A stretch of 7,006 nucleotides of DNA from Acidaminococcaceae bacterium (GCA_028693975.1 JAQUUF010000061.1:1-7006), one strand, 5' to 3'. Counted from the first letter of the stretch, positions 1 through 6,263 are shown. The notes: a model not told the origin generated them from the sequence alone. Numbers and translations: made by a program.

Positions 1-138
1 GAGCACTGTTTGGAACACGGTGTTATTATTAACTGTACTGCGGGGAACGTATTGCGGTTCGTACCACCGTTGATTGTAACTGCAAAGGAAATTGATACCG
101 TCGTAGCTGCGCTTGACCAAGCTTTGGCAGTGTTTTGA
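1..138 (+). CDS. argD: Acetylornithine aminotransferase, C-terminal fragment
   Basis: Reading frame 1 is open from the first base to a TGA at 136-138 and gives the last 45 residues of a protein whose 5' end lies outside the window. The segment NCTAGNVLRFVPPLIVT is the conserved C-terminal domain signature of the PLP-dependent class-III aminotransferase ArgD, which converts N-acetylglutamate semialdehyde to N2-acetylornithine in the cytoplasm. The PLP-binding lysine would lie upstream and cannot be seen. The identity is supported by the gene following 13 bases later being argF, the usual argD-argF order of arginine operons. A related class-III aminotransferase (succinylornithine or GABA type) is possible from the fragment alone, but the arginine context makes ArgD by far the best call. 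Confidence 0.9.
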   Translation, partial: EHCLEHGVIINCTAGNVLRFVPPLIVTAKEIDTVVAALDQALAVF

Positions 139-151
139 GGTGAGATGATAA

Positions 152-1093
152 ATGGGCTTAAAAAATAAGGATTTGATATCTATACATGATTTGTCCGTAG
201 GTGAAGTTGCCACTATCTTGGATGTGTCAGCCAAACTAAAGCGCAAATTAAAACAAGGTGAATCTCATGAATACTTGAAAGGCAAGACTTTGGCGATGTT
301 GTTTTCCAAAGCTTCTACCCGGACAAGAGTTTCTTTTGAGACAGGGTTTCATCAATTGGGAGGACATCCCATTTACTTAAACGATGCTACTAGCCAGATA
401 GGCCGTGGCGAACCGGTGCGTGATACGGCTCGGGTACTATCGAGAATGGTAGACGGCATTATGATTAGAACTTTTTCCCATGAGTCAGTTATTGAGCTGG
501 CCAAGTATGCTACTATTCCTGTTATCAATGGTTTGACAGATCTCTTGCATCCCTGTCAAGCTCTGACTGATATGTTTACTATCTTAGAGCATAAGGAAGT
601 ATTAAAGGGCCGCAAATTGGTCTATGTGGGTGATGGTAACAATATGGCCCATTCTTTAATGTTTGCTTGTGCCAAAGTGGGCATGAATATGGTTTGTGCT
701 AGCCCCCGAGGCTACCAGCCTAATCCGGAAATTGTTCGCGAGGCACAGGAAGACGCAGCTTTGACCGGCGCTACTATTAGTGTCGAAGAAGATATGCAAA
801 AAGCAGCTAAGGGTGCCGATGTCTTCTATACAGATGTGTGGACTTCGATGGGTGAGGAAGCTGAGAAGGCCAAGCGTCAACAAGATTTGCATGATTACCA
901 GATTAATAAAGAATTATTGGCTCTCGGACGTAGCGATGCAATGGTGCTACATTGTTTGCCGGCACATCGGGGTGAGGAAATAACCGAGGAGGTAATGGAA
1001 GGTCCGCAAGCAGCGATTTTTGATCAAGCTGAGAATAGATTGCATGTACAAAAAGCCATCATGGCACTCTTGATGAGTGATGAAAGATTATAA
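152..1093 (+). CDS. argF: Ornithine carbamoyltransferase
   Basis: A 313-residue cytoplasmic enzyme of normal family length that condenses ornithine with carbamoyl phosphate to give citrulline. All signature motifs are present: the carbamoyl-phosphate loop STRTR at residues 55-59, HPCQ at 133-136, the ornithine-binding DVWTSMG at 228-234, and the catalytic HCLPAHRG at 267-274. The SMG and HCLP motifs separate it from aspartate carbamoyltransferase. The start at 152 is chosen because a GAGGTGAG ribosome site (137-144) overlapping the argD stop sits 7 bases upstream; the ATG at 145 meets a stop after seven codons. It lies 13 bases after argD and 25 before argG, so it is almost certainly co-transcribed with them. 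With an intact argGH downstream and no arcA or arcC in view, a biosynthetic rather than catabolic role is inferred. Confidence 0.96.
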   Translation: MGLKNKDLISIHDLSVGEVATILDVSAKLKRKLKQGESHEYLKGKTLAMLFSKASTRTRVSFETGFHQLGGHPIYLNDATSQIGRGEPVRDTARVLSRMVDGIMIRTFSHESVIELAKYATIPVINGLTDLLHPCQALTDMFTILEHKEVLKGRKLVYVGDGNNMAHSLMFACAKVGMNMVCASPRGYQPNPEIVREAQEDAALTGATISVEEDMQKAAKGADVFYTDVWTSMGEEAEKAKRQQDLHDYQINKELLALGRSDAMVLHCLPAHRGEEITEEVMEGPQAAIFDQAENRLHVQKAIMALLMSDERL

Positions 1094-1118
1094 AAAAGAT
1101 ATTTGGAGGGAATTATCG

Positions 1119-2543
1119 ATGGAAAAAATTGTAACGCCTGAAACAAATGCAGTACCTGAAAACACTGTAGAGCCAGCAGAAAAAACAGAAGTTGTCAAGA
1201 AAGCTACACCTAAAAAGAAGGCAGCTCCTGCTAAAAAAGCTTCTGTCAAAAAGGCAGCAGCCAAAAAAGTAACACCTGAGACCAAAGAAGCAGTTGTTAA
1301 AAAGGCAGCACATATAGAAGTCAAGGCTCCTAAGAAAATTAAAAAGGTTGTATTGGCTTATTCCGGTGGTTTGGATACATCTTGCATTATCCCTTGGTTA
1401 AAAGAAAACTATGATAATTGTGAAGTTATCGCTGTCACCGCTGACTTGGGGCAAGGCGATGAATTAAAACCAGTTCGCGCCAAAGCTATCAAATCCGGTG
1501 CTAGCAAATGCTACATCCTGGATTTGAAAGAAGAGTTCATCAGCGACTATGTGTGGCCTACAGTAAAAGCTGGCGCAGTTTATGAGAAGAAATATCTTCT
1601 GGGCACTTCCTTTGCTCGTCCTTTGATTTCTCAAAAATTAGTTGAGATTGCTTTGAAGGAAGGCGCTGATGCTGTAGCTCATGGTGCAACCGGCAAAGGC
1701 AATGACCAAGTACGTTTTGAATTATCTGTACATGCTCTTGCTCCTCAGCTGAAGGTTATCGTACCTTGGCGTGAGTGGGGTATTCGCAGCCGTGAAGATG
1801 CCATGGATTATGCAGCAGCCCACAACATCCCCGTACCAGGAACCAAGAAACATGACTATAGCATGGACCGCAATATGTGGCATTTGTCCCATGAAGGCAG
1901 CGATTTGGAAGATCCTTGGAATGCACCTAAGGACAGCCTGTTCATTGTTACCAAAACTCCAGAGAAGGCTCCTAACAAAGCTGAGTATGTAGAATTAGAG
2001 TTCAAAGAAGGCGTACCTGTCAAAGTTAATGGCAAGAAATTGTCTCCTGCTAAGATTGTAGCTAAATTAAATGAGATTGGTATTCGCAATGGCGTAGGTA
2101 TCTGCGACATGGTTGAGAACCGTTTGGTAGGTATGAAGTCCCGTGGTGTTTATGAAACTCCTGCCGGCGCTATTATCTATTATGCACATAACGAATTGGA
2201 AAACTTGTGCTTAGACCGTGCTACTTACCACTACAAAGAATTAATTGCTAATAAGTATGCTGAGCTAGTTTATGATGGTATGTGGTTCAGCCCCTTGCGT
2301 GAAGCTTTGGATGCTTTCGTGAACGAAACACAAAAGACTGTTACCGGAGTAGTTCGCATGAAGTTATACAAAGGTAATATTATCAGTGCTGGCAGCAAAT
2401 CTCCTTATTCCTTGTACAGTCAAGAATATGTAACCTTCGGCGAAGATGAAGTATACAACCAAGCTGATGCTACCGGTTTCATCACTTTGTTTGGCCTGCC
2501 TTTGACTGTTCGTGCTCTTATGAAGCAGAAAAAGTTGAAATAA
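1119..2543 (+). CDS. argG: Argininosuccinate synthase with Lys/Ala-rich N-terminal extension
   Basis: A 474-residue enzyme that joins citrulline and aspartate using ATP to form argininosuccinate. The catalytic part starts near residue 74. It has the N-type ATP pyrophosphatase loop AYSGGLDTS at 80-88, TADLGQGDE at 107-115, and HGATGKGNDQVRF at 188-200, and it is complete to the end. Family members are about 400 residues and normally begin just before the ATP loop, so about 73 residues are extra: an acidic/Pro/Thr stretch (1-24), then a basic stretch (25-76) of repeated KKA, KKAAP and VVKKA blocks. The start at 1119 is chosen because GGAGGG (1105-1110) lies 8 bases before it. An in-frame ATG at 1077 lies inside argF and has no such site. 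No ATG, GTG or TTG occurs in frame between residue 4 and the catalytic domain, so the tail should be translated. It sits 25 bases after argF and 1 base before argH. Confidence 0.95.
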   Translation: MEKIVTPETNAVPENTVEPAEKTEVVKKATPKKKAAPAKKASVKKAAAKKVTPETKEAVVKKAAHIEVKAPKKIKKVVLAYSGGLDTSCIIPWLKENYDNCEVIAVTADLGQGDELKPVRAKAIKSGASKCYILDLKEEFISDYVWPTVKAGAVYEKKYLLGTSFARPLISQKLVEIALKEGADAVAHGATGKGNDQVRFELSVHALAPQLKVIVPWREWGIRSREDAMDYAAAHNIPVPGTKKHDYSMDRNMWHLSHEGSDLEDPWNAPKDSLFIVTKTPEKAPNKAEYVELEFKEGVPVKVNGKKLSPAKIVAKLNEIGIRNGVGICDMVENRLVGMKSRGVYETPAGAIIYYAHNELENLCLDRATYHYKELIANKYAELVYDGMWFSPLREALDAFVNETQKTVTGVVRMKLYKGNIISAGSKSPYSLYSQEYVTFGEDEVYNQADATGFITLFGLPLTVRALMKQKKLK

Positions 2544-2544
2544 G

Positions 2545-3957
2545 ATGGCTAAGCTCTGGGGTGGAAGATTCAGTAAAAACACTAATGCTATGGTAGATGC
2601 CTTTAATGCCTCCATTGAGTTTGATAAGAGACTATACCATGAAGATATCCGCGGCAGTATTGCACATGCGAATATGTTGGGTAGGACAGGGATTATCAGC
2701 CAAGAGGATAATAAGCAAATCGTAGCTGGTTTGAATAAAATTTTGTCTGATATTGAAGCAGGGGAGTTTGATTTCTCTGTGGAGCTAGAAGACATTCATA
2801 TGAATGTTGAAGCGCGTTTGACCGCCGCTATTGGCAGTGCAGGGGCTCGTCTCCACACTGCTCGTAGTCGTAATGACCAAGTGGCGCTAGATATGCATAT
2901 GTATATGAAGCGAGAAGTCACAGAGATTATGGAGCTCTTAATTGAGTTCGAGAATGCTCTGTTGACTCTGGCTAAGAAACATAATAAGACCTTGATGCCG
3001 GGTTATACTCATTTGCAAAGAGCGCAACCCATTACTTTGGCGCATCATCTGTTGGCATATTTTAACATGCTGCAAAGAGACTTTCGTCGTTTGCAAGGCG
3101 TATGGGCCGGAGCTGATCTGATGCCTTTGGGTGCTGGCGCTATAGCCGGCACTACTTTGCCCATTGACCGTTTCCAAGTTGCCAAAGAATTGAACTTTGG
3201 TGCAGTTTATGGTAATAGTATGGACGCCGTCAGCGATAGGGATTATGTGTTGGAGTTCTTGTCTTTTGCTTCTATCACGATGATGCATTTAAGCAGATTT
3301 AGTGAAGAGATTTGTTTGTGGTCCAGTACCGAGTTTGGTTTTATTGAATTGGATGATGCTTTTGCCACTGGTTCTTCTATGATGCCGCAAAAGAAAAATC
3401 CTGATATTTCTGAATTGGTACGTGGCAAGACGGGGCGTGTCTATGGTCATTTGATGGCTATGCTGACAACCTTGAAGGGTTTGCCGTTGACTTATAACAA
3501 GGATTTGCAAGAGGATAAGGAAGGCTTCTTTGACGCTATTGATACGGTAAAGTTTTCTTTACTGGTGTACAAGGATATGATCCTTACCATGAAGGTCAAC
3601 AAGGATAAGATGGCAGCAGCGGTGCATAATGATTTCTCTAATGCTACGGATTTGGCTGACTATCTGGTACGCAAAGGTTTGCCCTTCAGACAGGCTCATG
3701 CCGTAGTAGGCAAGGCGGTAGCTTATGCTATTGCCGAGGGCAAGCTGCTTACAGAGATTACTCTGGAAGAATACAAGCAGATGTCTCCTTTGTTTGAGGA
3801 AGATTTGCTGGTAGCCTTGCAGCCTGAGCATTGTGTGGCTGCTCGTACTTCTTACGGCGGACCGGCTTTTGCTCTTAATGCTAAGCAGGTGGAAATGGGC
3901 AAAGAGATTGTACGTGAACAGAAGAAAGTCTATAATCAGTTGAAAAAGAAGATATAA
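2545..3957 (+). CDS. argH: Argininosuccinate lyase
   Basis: A 470-residue cytoplasmic lyase of the fumarase/aspartase superfamily that splits argininosuccinate into arginine and fumarate, the last step of the pathway. Visible signatures are the N-terminal KLWGGRFS (3-10), HTARSRNDQ (104-112), the catalytic-histidine segment TH(L)Q at 155-158, and the mobile catalytic-serine loop GSSMMPQKKNPD at 276-287. Length is normal for ArgH and no disruption is seen. The ATG lies one base after the argG stop (TAAG|ATG), and no strong Shine-Dalgarno is present in the A-rich end of argG, so translation is probably coupled to argG by termination-reinitiation. It is the last gene of the operon; a strong hairpin with a T-run begins 16 bases after its stop codon. 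Confidence 0.97.
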   Translation: MAKLWGGRFSKNTNAMVDAFNASIEFDKRLYHEDIRGSIAHANMLGRTGIISQEDNKQIVAGLNKILSDIEAGEFDFSVELEDIHMNVEARLTAAIGSAGARLHTARSRNDQVALDMHMYMKREVTEIMELLIEFENALLTLAKKHNKTLMPGYTHLQRAQPITLAHHLLAYFNMLQRDFRRLQGVWAGADLMPLGAGAIAGTTLPIDRFQVAKELNFGAVYGNSMDAVSDRDYVLEFLSFASITMMHLSRFSEEICLWSSTEFGFIELDDAFATGSSMMPQKKNPDISELVRGKTGRVYGHLMAMLTTLKGLPLTYNKDLQEDKEGFFDAIDTVKFSLLVYKDMILTMKVNKDKMAAAVHNDFSNATDLADYLVRKGLPFRQAHAVVGKAVAYAIAEGKLLTEITLEEYKQMSPLFEEDLLVALQPEHCVAARTSYGGPAFALNAKQVEMGKEIVREQKKVYNQLKKKI

Positions 3958-3973
3958 GGTATAAGCTGTAAAT

Positions 3974-4075
3974 AAAGACACTTCACAGATTCGGCTCCTG
4001 AAATAAATGAACTCGCAGTAAACTGCTCAGACAGTCATTTGTTTCAGGTAGCCTCGTCATGCGAAGTGTCTTTTT
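3974..4075 (+). terminator. Long two-tier hairpin terminator of the arg operon
   Basis: Outer arms AAAGACACTTC (3974-3984) and GAAGTGTCTTT (4063-4073) pair perfectly over 11 bp and run into five Ts (4071-4075). Inside them, 3993-4010 pairs with 4035-4053 through GGCT/AGCC, CCTGAAA/TTTCAGG and AAATGA/TCATTT, with one U-G wobble and one bulged T. The tip holds a small GCAG/CTGC hairpin (4015-4026). An internal loop of 8-9 bases separates the tiers. On the opposite strand the stem is followed by TCTTTATTT, so it could also stop the convergent regulator transcript. It is much longer than an ordinary intrinsic terminator. The terminator role is well supported; any further role (stable RNA, dispersed repeat) is inference. 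Confidence 0.8.
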
Positions 4076-4167
4076 GGTATAACGTTATTTTATTCATAAG
4101 AGTTGGGTAGATAGGTGCATTTGACGTTGATTCGTTTGTGAACCATGACTGATAAGTGCCGTGAGAC

Positions 4168-4189
4168 CCGACATAGCTTGCTAGGTCGG
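4168..4189. repeat. Central hairpin A of the inverted repeat element
   Basis: CCGACATAGC (4168-4177) and GCTAGGTCGG (4180-4189) pair in nine of ten positions, with a single A/G mismatch and a TT centre; the realistic fold opens the innermost pair to a four-base loop. An alternative pairing uses GCTAG (4180-4184) with CTAGC (4220-4224) and would compete with this hairpin. Confidence 0.6.
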
Positions 4190-4194
4190 CTTGC

Positions 4195-4211
4195 AGCTTG
4201 TCTGACAAGCT
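4195..4211. repeat. Central hairpin B of the inverted repeat element
   Basis: AGCTTGTC (4195-4202) and GACAAGCT (4204-4211) are perfect inverted copies around a single T, giving a six-base-pair stem with a five-base loop in practice. It lies immediately after hairpin A. There is no T-run, so it is not a terminator. Confidence 0.6.
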
Positions 4212-4250
4212 CGGTCGAACTAGCGAAATCAGCATTGTGAACTAGAATTA

Positions 4251-4332
4251 ACGGAAAGCACCTAGAAACCCAACAATTATGAATAGATATTACGGAAAGC
4301 ACCTAGAAATCCAACTTCTATGAATCGATATT
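4251..4332. repeat. Tandem 41-bp direct repeat, two copies
   Basis: Copy 1 is 4251-4291 and copy 2 is 4292-4332. Both begin with ACGGAAAGCACCTAGAAA and end in GATATT; they differ at 5 of 41 positions, at copy positions 19, 25-27 and 35, and abut with no spacer. A third, more diverged copy lies inverted at about 4083-4128 and forms the left arm of the large inverted repeat. Either direct copy can pair with the left arm. The array ends 25 bases before the stop codon of the convergent regulator gene. Two abutting copies with no spacers exclude a CRISPR array. Confidence 0.85.
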
Positions 4333-4357
4333 AATATTATTTATTTACTGGTGTTTC

Positions 4358-5413
4358 TTACGTTGTTTGACGAATGACTAGTTTGCTTTTGTATTCGACA
4401 TGGGTTATGTGACTGGGTTGGAGAGGATTAGCAGCAGCGTCAATTGCTTGCAGTAACAACTGAAAGGCGCTTTTGCCACAAAGGGGTAGGGCATGGTCCA
4501 CTGTTGTCAGCCCCAGACCAGGTAGCTTAGATGGGAAAATATTATCGAAGCCGCAGAGTGCCATAGCTTGAGGGATGTTACGTTTATGTTCCTGTAGTGC
4601 TGCGGCGCTGCCATAGGCGACCATGTCATTGATACAGACAATGGCCGTTACCCGTGGGTGATGGCTCAGACACTTTTCGGTAAGTGTATGACCTACTTGA
4701 AATTCTATTTCAGGGGTATTTAATTCATATTCGGGGGTAACGTTCTGCGAGAGGACTGTTAAGGAAGCATCTGCCTGCTGCTGATAAACTGCCTGCAAAC
4801 CTTCCAAACGCCTTAGCCGGGAAGAGTGCTCTTGGTTAATCGTGGTGGAAAGGTAGGCAATATGTTTGTGGCCTTTTGCCCACAAATGTTCGGCTATCTG
4901 AACACCGGCATTATAATTATCCATATCTACAGAAGTTAGGTCCAAGTTCTCTTGTTTATCGCCAATAGTAACCACGGGTAAATCATTCCCCAGCTTATAC
5001 GCTAGCTCTGTCTGTTGCGGAATCATAGTGAAGATTACTCCGGCTACATGCATTTCACGGGCCTGTTCCATAATAGCTGCTTCGGTAGCTTTGTTCCAAT
5101 AAGTAGTATGGATAGAAGTGGTATAGCCTTTGGGGCGAGCTAAGCTTTCGATGCCCTGAATAATCGTCGTATAAAAAGGATTAAACAAAGAAGGACAGAT
5201 AATAAAGATAAGCTTATCCGTAGGACCCACCAGAGATAGGCTGCGTTGACGCTTAGTGCGATAACCGCTATCCTCCGCTAGCTGGTAAACTTTTTGGATA
5301 GTTTCAGGGGCAAACCGCTCAATATTGCGTTTGTTGAGAATCATGGAGATGGTGGCCGTGGAAATATTAAGTTGTAGAGATAAATCCTTGATAGTAACTT
5401 TTTTCTTCATCAT
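4358..5413 (-). CDS. LacI-family transcriptional regulator
   Basis: A 351-residue DNA-binding repressor of normal LacI/GalR length. The N-terminal helix-turn-helix spans about residues 6-28 (VTIKDLSLQLNISTATISMIL) and is followed by the hinge region PETIQKVYQLAEDSGY (36-51). The rest is a periplasmic-binding-protein-like effector domain with family landmarks RRLEG (201-205), NDMVAYG (262-268) and LCGFDN (286-291). The methionine in TISMIL replaces the usual arginine of ATVSRVLN, so its operator may not be standard. Two ATGs are adjacent: an AAGGG site (5418-5422) is 4 bases from the first and 7 from the second (5410), so a 350-residue product starting MKKKVTIKD is equally likely or better. 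It follows the phosphodiesterase gene by 11 bases and is probably co-transcribed with it. Its ligand cannot be told from sequence; control of its own operon or the divergent transporter is inferred. Confidence 0.92.
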   Translation of the reverse strand: MMKKKVTIKDLSLQLNISTATISMILNKRNIERFAPETIQKVYQLAEDSGYRTKRQRSLSLVGPTDKLIFIICPSLFNPFYTTIIQGIESLARPKGYTTSIHTTYWNKATEAAIMEQAREMHVAGVIFTMIPQQTELAYKLGNDLPVVTIGDKQENLDLTSVDMDNYNAGVQIAEHLWAKGHKHIAYLSTTINQEHSSRLRRLEGLQAVYQQQADASLTVLSQNVTPEYELNTPEIEFQVGHTLTEKCLSHHPRVTAIVCINDMVAYGSAAALQEHKRNIPQAMALCGFDNIFPSKLPGLGLTTVDHALPLCGKSAFQLLLQAIDAAANPLQPSHITHVEYKSKLVIRQTT

Positions 5414-5424
5414 GACACCCTTAA

Positions 5425-6153
5425 TTATTTGCTGCGTCCCAAGAGGATGGCGGCTTTGTCAGGATAATTGGTAATTAAACTGTCAACTTCGTTGGCGATT
5501 AACTTTTGCATTATCTCCGGCTCGTTAGGTGTCCAGGCCTGGACGCCGACGCCGACGGCGTGGAGAGAAGCAGGCATGCCAGGCAGAGCACAGAAGGCAC
5601 TGCAGGCGTTGACGGTAGCTGCTCTACGGTCAGCGGCATATTGCGCCACATCAATTAACCAAGTATCCATCAGAAGACCACAAACGGCTGCGGGATAGAT
5701 TTCTTGGATACGAGCTAGAGTGTAATGATTAAAGGAAGAGAACCAGATTTGCTTCTCTAGCTTGAAGTCCTTCACCATTTTGACCAATTTATCTTCGATA
5801 TCTTCATATTCAAAAAGTCCGGTTTTGAGTTCAATATTAGTAATTTTATCCGTGGTGCAGATAAATTCGAAATATTCTTCCAAAGTAGGGATAGTTTGTT
5901 CGGGAGCGTTGGGGAAATTAACGCCGACCTTAAGTGCCTTCAATTCTTTGAGGGTGTGGTCTTTGAGATAACCGCTGCCGTTAGTGGTTCTATCCAGTGT
6001 TTCATCGTGCATAATTACTAACTGACCATCTTTGGAGAGCTGCACATCCAACTCAATACCGGTACAAGCTGTTTCAGCTGCTTTATGAAAGGCTAGCATA
6101 GTATTTTCGGGATAGTAGCCGGAAAAGCCGCGGTGGGCAAAAATCATTGTCAT
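5425..6153 (-). CDS. ugpQ: Glycerophosphodiester phosphodiesterase, cytoplasmic type
   Basis: A 242-residue GDPD-family enzyme that hydrolyses glycerophosphodiesters to glycerol-3-phosphate and an alcohol. The metal and catalytic residues of the TIM barrel are present: HRG at 7-9, PENT at 15-18, IELDVQLSKDG at 33-43 (E34, D36), MHDETLDRTTNG at 48-59 (H49), NIELK at 106-110 (E108), QAWTPN at 205-210 and TNYPD at 228-232. There is no signal peptide, so it acts in the cytoplasm like UgpQ rather than periplasmic GlpQ. The ATG at 6153 is chosen because AGGAG (6161-6165) is 7 bases upstream; a TTG at 6171 in frame would place the ribosome site inside the gene. A second ATG at 6147 is possible. It is the first gene of a two-gene unit with the LacI regulator and is divergent from a TRAP binding-protein gene. 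Confidence 0.92.
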   Translation of the reverse strand: MTMIFAHRGFSGYYPENTMLAFHKAAETACTGIELDVQLSKDGQLVIMHDETLDRTTNGSGYLKDHTLKELKALKVGVNFPNAPEQTIPTLEEYFEFICTTDKITNIELKTGLFEYEDIEDKLVKMVKDFKLEKQIWFSSFNHYTLARIQEIYPAAVCGLLMDTWLIDVAQYAADRRAATVNACSAFCALPGMPASLHAVGVGVQAWTPNEPEIMQKLIANEVDSLITNYPDKAAILLGRSK

Positions 6154-6164
6154 AATATCGCTCC

Positions 6165-6192
6165 TTAACAAATAATTAACAAAAGTTTAACA
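6165..6192 (+). promoter_or_regulatory. Three TTAACA half-sites at exact 11-bp spacing
   Basis: TTAACA occurs at 6165-6170, 6176-6181 and 6187-6192, each followed by A and separated by five bases. This matches the direct-repeat architecture of OmpR/PhoB-family response regulators, and the sequence matches the known Bacillus PhoP half-site (TTAACA-like repeats about 11 bp apart). The array overlaps the edge of the ugpQ ribosome site and lies 12-39 bases before its start codon. That position suits repression better than classical activation of ugpQ. No regulator that would bind it is encoded in the window. Confidence 0.5.
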
Positions 6193-6200
6193 AATTTCAA
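6172..6200 (-). promoter_or_regulatory. Alternative proximal ugpQ promoter
   Basis: On the minus strand TTGAAA (6200-6195) and AATTAT (6177-6172) are 17 bases apart. The -10 matches the consensus in four of six positions. The TTAACA array overlaps this promoter, so a bound protein would block it. The start site would fall only about a dozen bases before the start codon, which makes it less convincing than the upstream promoter. Confidence 0.25.
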
Positions 6201-6204
6201 CTAA

Positions 6205-6233
6205 ATAATAACACTAAAATTTTAGAAAAGCAA
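6205..6233 (-). promoter_or_regulatory. Predicted ugpQ-lacI promoter
   Basis: On the minus strand TTGCTT (6233-6228) and TATTAT (6210-6205) are 17 bases apart; the -10 matches five of six consensus bases and the -35 three. The start site would be near 6198, giving a leader of about 45 bases that contains the TTAACA array. A perfect 12-bp palindrome, CTAAAATTTTAG (6214-6225), fills the spacer and is a possible operator. Confidence 0.45.
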
Positions 6234-6263
6234 GCGGGACAATGACAATCCCGTAGGGCTTTT
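6226..6263. repeat. Imperfect inverted repeat in the divergent region
   Basis: AAAAGC (6226-6231) pairs with GCTTTT (6258-6263), and inside it CGGGA (6235-6239) pairs with TCCCG (6249-6253) around a nine-base loop. The two stems are joined by 3- and 4-base unpaired stretches. It overlaps the predicted -35 of the ugpQ promoter. It might be an operator or a weak attenuator; no function can be assigned. Confidence 0.4.

Larger units (their letters stand above)
4083..4294. repeat. Large imperfect inverted repeat element
   Basis: The two ends are inverted copies of one another. TATTCATAA (4091-4099), GTTGGGT (4102-4108) and TAGGTGC (4112-4118) are matched by TTATGAATA (4277-4285), ACCCAAC (4268-4274) and GCACCTA (4258-4264), with equal 2- and 3-base gaps on both sides. 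Pairing continues inward through CGTTGATTC (4125-4133) with GAATTAACG (4245-4253), with one G-T wobble, then ATG/CAT (4145-4147, 4233-4235) and CTGAT/ATCAG (4149-4153, 4228-4232). The centre holds two further hairpins, 4168-4189 and 4195-4211. The symmetry of the gaps makes chance unlikely. It may be a MITE-like or REP-like dispersed element or a structured RNA; the sequence alone cannot decide. No open frame in it looks like a real protein. Confidence 0.75.

Noticed and set aside
1077..1118. Upstream in-frame ATG for argG inside the end of argF
   Set aside because: It overlaps argF out of frame, lacks a ribosome site, and the ATG at 1119 has GGAGGG at ideal spacing.
1088..1324. Minus-strand hydrophobic frames opposite the ArgG tail
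   Set aside because: The Phe/Leu/Ala-rich translation is the complement of Lys/Ala codons and is not evidence of a membrane protein.
2364..2795. 143-codon minus-strand open frame across the argG-argH junction
   Set aside because: It is antisense to two clearly conserved genes, has no family signature, and follows from their codon pattern.
3559..3981. 140-codon minus-strand open frame antisense to the end of argH
   Set aside because: Shadow of argH; it begins within the terminator stem and shows no recognisable motif.
4044..4302. Two small minus-strand open frames of 63 and 70 codons in the convergent gap
   Set aside because: They run through the terminator stem and the inverted repeat arms, have no convincing ribosome site, and their translations look like no family I recognise. 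They are most likely by-products of the repeat, though copies elsewhere may be annotated as hypothetical proteins.
4251..4332. Degenerate CRISPR array
   Set aside because: Only two 41-bp copies, directly abutting with no spacers, and no cas genes in view.
6154..6171. TTG start extending the phosphodiesterase by six residues
   Set aside because: The AGGAG ribosome site (6161-6165) would lie inside the coding sequence; the ATG at 6153 is correctly spaced from it.
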